64,000 nucleotides of DNA from Janthinobacterium sp. CG3 (lineage in GTDB: Bacteria; Pseudomonadota; Gammaproteobacteria; Burkholderiales; Burkholderiaceae_D), in NCBI RefSeq assembly GCF_000344615.1, contig NZ_KB467824.1, forward strand, positions 170,445 to 234,444, in the 5' to 3' direction. Shown here piece by piece: positions 59,413 to 64,000 of the stretch. Positions within the stretch are counted from its first letter, which is position 1, and each line of letters begins with the position of its first letter. A model generated the notes under the pieces. That model worked only from the letters and a program-made list of their open reading frames with translations, searched no databases and had not been told where the DNA came from. The position numbers and the translations under genes were made by a program.

Positions 59413-61112
59413 CAATGCGACGGCCCCGTCGACTATGCGATCACTTGCCGCGTGCTGTGCTGGCGGCCTTGCTGTGCCTTTCATCAATTGCCTGCAAAAT
59501 GCCAAACAAACCTACGCCTCTGCCCAGAAATCAAAGTTTGCCTTTATTTGATCCGCACATGCCGACCTTCGCTTGCGAAGTGGAGTCGACTATAGTCCCT
59601 GCCATCGACGCGCAGGCCGAGGAATGGTTTCTGGAGGCGCGCGCGCTTGAAGGCCCTGAAACGATAGCGGAAGACCGCGACTATAAGAAAATCGTCCAGT
59701 TGACTCGGCAGGCTGCCGAACGCAAGCATTGGAAGGCGATGTTAAACCTGGCCAGCCTGTACCTCGAAAAGCGCGATCCTCTGCATGGCGTGGAAGATGC
59801 GTTGAAGCTAGTGGAAAACGCAATGCAGCTCGGCATCCCGGCCGCCTATGACCGCATGGGGACCTATTACATGAATGGCACGGGCGTTGGCGGTGACGCC
59901 ACAAGAGCATTCGCGTTTTGGCAGAAGGCCGCCCAGATCGGCAGTCCCCACGCGATGACCTTCCTAGCCAACAAAATGGACGCGACCTATGACAGTCCTA
60001 GTGGCGGGTTCTGGGCCAATATTCCCGTCGCGATCAAAATGTTGGAATGCGCATTCGGCCAGGGCTATGGACCCGCCGCCGAGCGCTTGAGTTCCTTAAT
60101 TGCAGGCAACAGGCCTCCTTCCGGCCGGGGCGACCGCACCGCGGAGACTAGCGCCAGGGCGGTAAAAGTGCTGCACGAGGGGGTGAAATTAGGTTGTGAG
60201 GAGTGCGCAAACAGCCTGCGGTCGGAATTCAACGGGGAATTTAACATCGCCGACATTTTGCCGCCGCATATCGACAAAGCCAGATCAGCGCGCTATAGCA
60301 TTATTCAAGATGGCCTAGGCTTTAACCCTGACCGCCGTTTTCCCAACCTTGACCAAGTGCTGCCGCTGCCGCCGGCACCTTTGCCCGACTGGAACGGCGA
60401 CCGCGACACCCTAATGAACGCGGCAATGGGCGTGAAGCCGAAGCCACCGCCACCAAAGCCCAGCGCCGCGTCGTTGCGCACCGGCCGCCATTTCCTCGAC
60501 GCCGCCTTTCTCTTCCGCCATACCGGCGAGATGACCAGCGGTGCGTGTGCGCCGCGAGCCGGCTACTGGCAACCGACCGGCCACCAGCAGCCAGAGCGCA
60601 TCCGCGAGCAACTCGTCAAGACGCCACCCGGCCTGTATGTCGCCGACGAGCGGTTCGAGCAGTTTTTCGATCCGAGCGATGAGCGGCAGCCCGTCATTGG
60701 CGTGGTTTGGGAGCGCTGGGATACGCAAAGGCATAACGACGAAGCGGTCGAACCCCGCGCCGTATCGGGCTTGATACGTGAAGTGCAGGGCGCCGCCCCG
60801 CTCATGGCCTGCCCGGCAGGCCGAGCCTGCCCCGCCAGCGGCGTGTGGCAGCCCTGGGTGCATAACTCGCACCCGCTGCGCGCCATCGTCAACCAGCACT
60901 GGCGGCAAGTCTGGCTGACCAAGGGCCAACCGTTTCCGCGGCCTGAACAGGAGTGGCTTCTGGCCTTGCCTGAGCGGGAAGTCACTTGGCACTTGATGGA
61001 TGACGTGGGCGTGAACTTGGTCTAGCCGCGCCGCTGGCGCTGAAGAATGCTTGTCGGCGAGTTCGACAGTTGCTAAGGGGGGGAAGCCATGAAACACCAA
61101 GGACGCGGCGTC
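59366..61112 (+). repeat. Tandem duplication, unit 1
   Basis: Runs from the last ~45 bases of the phospholipase gene through the whole immunity gene to the first ~24 bases of a PAAR gene. Unit 2 is 61128-62380. Most differences are single bases, apart from two deletions in unit 2. Confidence 0.85.
59415..61025 (+). CDS. Sel1-repeat lipoprotein, probable immunity protein of the phospholipase
   Basis: 536 aa. The signal ends in SSIAC (lipidated Cys27), so the mature protein is periplasmic and membrane anchored. TPR/Sel1-like units follow at about 90-260 (KAMLNLASLYLEKRDPLHGVEDALKLVENAMQLG, AAYDRMGTYYMNGTGVGGDATRAFAFWQKAAQIGSPHAM). The C-terminal ~170 residues (from RTGRHFLDAAFLFRHTGEM) form a separate domain with ASGVWQPWV and LLALPEREVTWHLM, seen in several T6SS-linked proteins. 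ATG at 59415 is two bases after the phospholipase stop, so expression is coupled. Periplasmic Sel1-like proteins are known as Tli5-type immunity partners; the pairing here is inferred. Confidence 0.82.
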   Translation: MRRPRRLCDHLPRAVLAALLCLSSIACKMPNKPTPLPRNQSLPLFDPHMPTFACEVESTIVPAIDAQAEEWFLEARALEGPETIAEDRDYKKIVQLTRQAAERKHWKAMLNLASLYLEKRDPLHGVEDALKLVENAMQLGIPAAYDRMGTYYMNGTGVGGDATRAFAFWQKAAQIGSPHAMTFLANKMDATYDSPSGGFWANIPVAIKMLECAFGQGYGPAAERLSSLIAGNRPPSGRGDRTAETSARAVKVLHEGVKLGCEECANSLRSEFNGEFNIADILPPHIDKARSARYSIIQDGLGFNPDRRFPNLDQVLPLPPAPLPDWNGDRDTLMNAAMGVKPKPPPPKPSAASLRTGRHFLDAAFLFRHTGEMTSGACAPRAGYWQPTGHQQPERIREQLVKTPPGLYVADERFEQFFDPSDERQPVIGVVWERWDTQRHNDEAVEPRAVSGLIREVQGAAPLMACPAGRACPASGVWQPWVHNSHPLRAIVNQHWRQVWLTKGQPFPRPEQEWLLALPEREVTWHLMDDVGVNLV

Positions 61113-61178
61113 GTCGACCGAGACTTAAATTTGCCACTACTTGAGGATAAGCGCAGCTCAACGATGCGGTTGGGCTAG
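61089..61178 (+). pseudogene. Chimeric 29-codon frame: PAAR start fused to phospholipase tail
   Basis: It begins MKHQGRGVV, matching the PAAR gene start MQHQGRGVI at 62357, and ends LEDKRSSTMRLG, matching the last residues of the phospholipase (ending at 59412). It is in frame from ATG to TAG, and an AAGGGGGGAAGCC ribosome-binding-like stretch precedes it. It marks the junction between the two units of the tandem duplication. It is too short to be a working protein but is translatable and leads into the next start codon two bases later. Confidence 0.75.
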
Positions 61179-62380
61179 CAATGCGACGGCGACGTCGATT
61201 ATGCGATCACCTGCCGCGCGCCGTGCTGGCAGCCTTGCTGTGCTTTTCATCCATTTCCTGCAAAATGCCAAACGAATCCACGCCGCTGCCCCGAAATCAA
61301 AGTTTGCCTTTATTTGATACGCACATGCCGACCTTCGTTTGCGAGGTGGAGTCGACTAAAGTCCCTGCCATCGATGCGCAGGCCGAGGAATGGTTTCTTG
61401 AGGCGCGCGCGCTTGAAGGCCCTGAAACGATAGCGGAAGACCGCGACTACAAGAAAATTGTCCAGTTGACGTGGCAGGCCGCCGAACGCAAGCATTGGAA
61501 AGCGATGTTAAACCTGGCCAGCCTGTACATCGAAAAGCGCGATCCTCTGCATGGCGTGGAAGATGCGTTGAAGCTAGTGGAAAACGCAATGCAGCTCGGC
61601 ATCCCGGCCGCCTATGACCGCATGGGGACCTATTACATGAATGGCACGGGCGTTGGCGGTGACGCCACGAGAGCATTTGCGTTTTGGCAGAAGGCCGCCC
61701 AGATCGGCAGTCCCCAAGCGATGACCTTGCTAGCCAACAAAATGGATGCAACCTATGACAGTCCTAGCGGTGGGTTCTGGGCCAACATTCCAGTCGCGAC
61801 TAAAATGCTGGAATGCGCATTCGGCCAGGGCTATGGACCCGCCGCCAGACGCTTGAGTTCATTAATCGCAGGCAACAGGCCTCCGTCCGGCCGGGGCAAC
61901 CGCACCGCGGAGACCAGCGCCAAGGCGGTAAAAGTGCTGCACGAGGGGGTAAAACTAGGTTGTGAGGAGTGCGCAAACAGCCTGCAAGTGGAATTCGACG
62001 GGGCCTTTGGTATCGCCGACATTTTGCCGCCGCATATCGACAAAGCCAGATCAGAGCGCTATGGGATTATACAAGCTGATCTACGCTTCTACCCCGACCG
62101 CCGTTTCCCCAACCTTGACCAAGTGCTGCCGCTGCCGCCAGCACCTTTGCCCGACTGGAACGGCGACCGCGACACCCTCCTCAACGCCGCAACGGGCGTG
62201 AAGCCAAAGCCACCGCCACCAAAGCCCACCGCCGCGTCGTTGAGCATGGATCGCTATTTCCTCGACGCCCGTTTTCTTTTCCGCCATACCGGCTCACCGA
62301 CGGTCGGTTCGGGGATTTTTTCGATCCGAAGTTCGACAATTGTTAAGGAGTAAGCCATGCAACACCAAGGACGCGGCGTC
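61128..62380 (+). repeat. Tandem duplication, unit 2 (with deletions)
   Basis: Second copy of 59366-61112. It is about 490 bases shorter because the 3' third of the immunity gene was lost. It ends inside the intact PAAR gene. Confidence 0.85.
61181..62353 (+). CDS. Second, C-terminally truncated Sel1-like lipoprotein copy
   Basis: 390 aa. Residues 1-374 are nearly identical to the first copy, including the signal (SSISC, a slightly weaker lipobox) and all Sel1-like units. After FLFRHTG the frame changes to a short unrelated tail (SPTVGSGIFSIRSSTIVKE). In another frame this tail DNA still reads RFGDFFDPK, matching RFEQFFDP of copy 1, and then the copy 1 downstream sequence. So two deletions removed most of the C-terminal domain. 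Substitutions in the remaining part are few, so it may still be made. It could be a variant immunity protein or a decaying copy. ATG at 61181 follows the chimeric frame by two bases. Confidence 0.75.
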   Translation: MRRRRRLCDHLPRAVLAALLCFSSISCKMPNESTPLPRNQSLPLFDTHMPTFVCEVESTKVPAIDAQAEEWFLEARALEGPETIAEDRDYKKIVQLTWQAAERKHWKAMLNLASLYIEKRDPLHGVEDALKLVENAMQLGIPAAYDRMGTYYMNGTGVGGDATRAFAFWQKAAQIGSPQAMTLLANKMDATYDSPSGGFWANIPVATKMLECAFGQGYGPAARRLSSLIAGNRPPSGRGNRTAETSAKAVKVLHEGVKLGCEECANSLQVEFDGAFGIADILPPHIDKARSERYGIIQADLRFYPDRRFPNLDQVLPLPPAPLPDWNGDRDTLLNAATGVKPKPPPPKPTAASLSMDRYFLDARFLFRHTGSPTVGSGIFSIRSSTIVKE

Positions 62381-62614
62381 ATCCGCCTGGGCGATAAAAC
62401 CGACCACGGCGGCACGGTGGTCAAGGCGTCATCCGGCACCGTCGTCATGGGCAAAGCCGCCGCGCTGGCCGATGACATGACGCGCTGCCCGAAATGCAAA
62501 GGCGACTTCCCGATCAAGCCGGATGGCGCGGGCGCTCGGCACGCGGGCCGCGCGTATGCGTATCACGATGACGTCACCGCGTGCGGCGCGAAGCTCGTCA
62601 CGTCGCTCAAGTAA
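62357..62614 (+). CDS. PAAR-domain T6SS tip protein
   Basis: 85 aa, a stand-alone PAAR cone that sharpens the VgrG spike. GVIRLGDKTDHGGTVVKASS and MGKAAALADDMTRCPKCKGDFPI are the PAAR repeats; the histidine and cysteines (CPKC, ACGAK) are the likely zinc ligands. The C-terminus is YAYHDDVTACGAKLVTSLK. A strong ribosome binding site (AAGGAG) precedes the ATG. There is no fused toxin domain, so cargo would be carried by VgrG or by the following gene. Confidence 0.9.
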   Translation: MQHQGRGVIRLGDKTDHGGTVVKASSGTVVMGKAAALADDMTRCPKCKGDFPIKPDGAGARHAGRAYAYHDDVTACGAKLVTSLK

Positions 62615-62668
62615 TTGGACGAGGAACCGGCGGCCGTTGCGTGGTGCGTCGAATGGAGGGTACTGGAC

Positions 62669-63190
62669 ATGAAACCTGCACAATCCCAACTGCGCGCGCC
62701 AGGCGCAGCGCCAAGCATGGATAGGAACATGGTCGGTTTGACGGCGGGAATGGCGGGCGCCGCGCCACCCGTTTCGCTGGATTTTCTTGCCGCGCTTGGC
62801 AACGCCCTCGCTCCCAGCGCCGATCCGCACCCTGTGGGCGCCCGCAACGTTGGGCTCGTTCCCGCATGGCAGCGTTGGACTGCGTATATGGAAGGCAAGC
62901 CAGGCGAGCGGTCTTCGGCTGACCAGCTCATTGCCGACCCGGGCTATCGATTCGATCAGAGCGCCAAACTGATCAAGGAGGCCATCAGCGTCGATCCGGT
63001 GTGGCGGCGCATAGTTTCGAATGGCGCGCCAGGGCAAGAGCCCGATATGGGACACGACTTAGTGACCGCTTCGGTGACGAGATGCGGCAACCCGCTCTGC
63101 TGCCCCACCAGGATGGCGTCACGTTCACCCGCATCGATGGCGTCTACGTATTCGACACCATGTTCGCCGGGGAGCGTGACCTCGCCTTGA
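62669..63190 (+). CDS. Unknown frame after PAAR, possible 5' part of a frameshifted gene
   Basis: Not recognised. 173 aa in this frame. GGAGGG lies about ten bases before ATG at 62669. Residues ~1-125 look like coding sequence (Pro/Ala-rich start, then WQRWTAYMEGKPGERSSADQLIADPGYRFDQSAKLIKEAISVDPVWRRI). The last 45 residues (CGNPLCCPTRMASRSPASMAS) have the unnatural look of a shifted frame. The overlapping frame at 63001 takes over the good protein character from about 63040. The two together would make a protein of about 330 aa, the expected place for cargo or an adaptor in a PAAR operon. Confidence 0.45.
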   Translation: MKPAQSQLRAPGAAPSMDRNMVGLTAGMAGAAPPVSLDFLAALGNALAPSADPHPVGARNVGLVPAWQRWTAYMEGKPGERSSADQLIADPGYRFDQSAKLIKEAISVDPVWRRIVSNGAPGQEPDMGHDLVTASVTRCGNPLCCPTRMASRSPASMASTYSTPCSPGSVTSP

Positions 63191-63672
63191 TCGCGATCTA
63201 CGACCTGGGCGCCCATCCGGGACGGGGCATCAGTGGCATCAACCTGGTAATTGGCAATGAGAACGAACCGCTGGTACGCGTCATGGAGCGAATTTCCGCC
63301 AAATTAGCTCATGAAGATCGCCTTCACTACCAAGCCGTCGCCCAGATCTGCGCCAAAGTATTTTTGTACTGGAACGTGGAGCTGGCACGCCGCGTCGAGG
63401 AGACCGCGTACACCGACGCAATGCAGCAACTCGCGCGACTTGGACCAAGGAAGGCTGCGAAAGTGCGGCGCCGGCTTGATCACTTATACGACCGTATTTT
63501 GTTGGGACCGCTCACGCAGCCCGGTCACGCTCCCCGCGCGCATGGGGAGGTGTCTGCGCACTGGCGACGTGGGCACTTCCGCATGCAACCGCACGGGCCA
63601 CAACGGTCGCTTCGCAAAATTATCTTCATTGCTCCGGTGCTGGATCGCTTGACTGTGGCAGCCGTATCATGA
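63001..63672 (+). CDS. Unknown protein, possible 3' part of the frameshifted gene after PAAR
   Basis: Not recognised. 223 aa from GTG 63001, but the true start is unknown. From RLSDRFGDEMRQPALL on it reads as a compact soluble protein (YVFDTMFAGERDLALIAIYDLG, RVMERISAKLAHEDRLHYQAVAQICAKVFLYWNVELA). The end HWRRGHFRMQPHGPQRSLRKIIFIAPVL is like C-termini often seen in mobile-element or replication-associated hypothetical proteins. It overlaps the previous frame by 190 bases in a different phase. A single-base indel near 63030-63070 would join the two. The 223 bases after it hold no gene. Confidence 0.5.
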   Translation: MAAHSFEWRARARARYGTRLSDRFGDEMRQPALLPHQDGVTFTRIDGVYVFDTMFAGERDLALIAIYDLGAHPGRGISGINLVIGNENEPLVRVMERISAKLAHEDRLHYQAVAQICAKVFLYWNVELARRVEETAYTDAMQQLARLGPRKAAKVRRRLDHLYDRILLGPLTQPGHAPRAHGEVSAHWRRGHFRMQPHGPQRSLRKIIFIAPVLDRLTVAAVS

Positions 63673-63895
63673 GCCCCGCGTGGAGGCGCGCCCTTCTGTC
63701 CGTGAGGCATAACTTTCCCTGCGGCCCGCGTGGCTTGATGTCGTAGAAGCGGCAGGCGTCGCCAGGGCGGTAGGAGGTTTACTAAACCAATCGCGCGCGC
63801 CATGGTCTATCCATGGATGGCTGGATTTGCACGTCTACCGTGATTTCCTTTTTGAAAAATCACGTTTCGCCTGTGCTGGATCGAAAGGAAGAATC

Positions 63896-64000
63896 ATGCT
63901 GGCAGCTACCAATGGCGCGTCCACCTCGATCTGGATGGACACCGCGTCTGTTCCCGCCTACCCGCCGTTGGCCGGCGACCTTGACACCAGCGTGTGTGTC
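63896..64000 (+). CDS. FAD-dependent oxidoreductase, N-terminal fragment (runs off window)
   Basis: The first 35 codons of a gene with a good ribosome binding site (AAAGGAAG, 6 bases). The sequence SIWMDTASVPAYPPLAGDLDTSVCV is the typical lead-in of DAO/GlpD-like FAD oxidoreductases, in which DxDVCVIGAGIAG follows directly; the GxGxxG itself is outside the window. The assignment therefore rests on the lead-in only. Confidence 0.6.
   Translation, partial: MLAATNGASTSIWMDTASVPAYPPLAGDLDTSVCV

Overview
The window is one GC-rich chromosomal stretch of a betaproteobacterium, most likely Oxalobacteraceae (Massilia, Duganella or Janthinobacterium type). This placement rests on gene order and protein character: gltA to sucA-odhB-lpdA-zapE, surE-pcm-nlpD-rpoS-rlmD, and the long run ndk-rlmN-pilW-rodZ-ispG-hisS-yfgM-bamB-der-hfq-hflX-hflK-hflC-hisZ-purA. 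These are typical Burkholderiales neighbourhoods. No alignment or database search was possible.

Layout. 1-3000: the 3' end of gltA, a small unknown protein, a LysR regulator and a P-loop sugar/nucleoside kinase-like protein. 3000-10750: the 2-oxoglutarate dehydrogenase operon (E1, E2, E3), then zapE and a secreted Ala-rich protein. 10860-15250: a PP2C phosphatase (minus), a YdcH-like peptide, a DinG/YoaA-type helicase and a quinone oxidoreductase (minus). 15370-18640: an accessory two-gene cassette, a TIR-domain protein plus a KGGTGR-motif P-loop NTPase with kinesin-light-chain-type TPRs, lying between housekeeping genes. 18700-23900: surE, pcm, nlpD, rpoS, rlmD. 24300-28200: a GH18 chitinase lipoprotein, a JmjC/cupin-like protein and a YccA/Bax-inhibitor protein. 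28400-45050: the long housekeeping run. 45300-51540: a GNAT acetyltransferase, an unusual two-headed periplasmic binding protein, uvrB and an aromatic aminotransferase.

51600-53440 is a small scar zone: two identical tRNA-Asn genes, each with its own promoter and terminator, enclose a foreign-looking small gene and the 3' remnants of two other genes. After a metallophosphoesterase comes a type VI secretion effector island (54600-63700). It holds a VgrG whose C-terminus looks like a transthyretin-type adaptor, a two-HKD phospholipase D effector, a Sel1-like lipoprotein that is the likely immunity protein, a second damaged copy of it made by tandem duplication, a PAAR tip protein, and two overlapping unknown reading frames that look like one frameshifted gene. 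The window ends in the first codons of a probable FAD-dependent oxidoreductase.

The two most interesting parts are the TIR/KGGTGR-NTPase/TPR cassette, a candidate defence or NAD-dependent signalling module, and the T6SS phospholipase island. In the island the duplication junction can be read base by base and has left a chimeric 29-codon PAAR-phospholipase frame.
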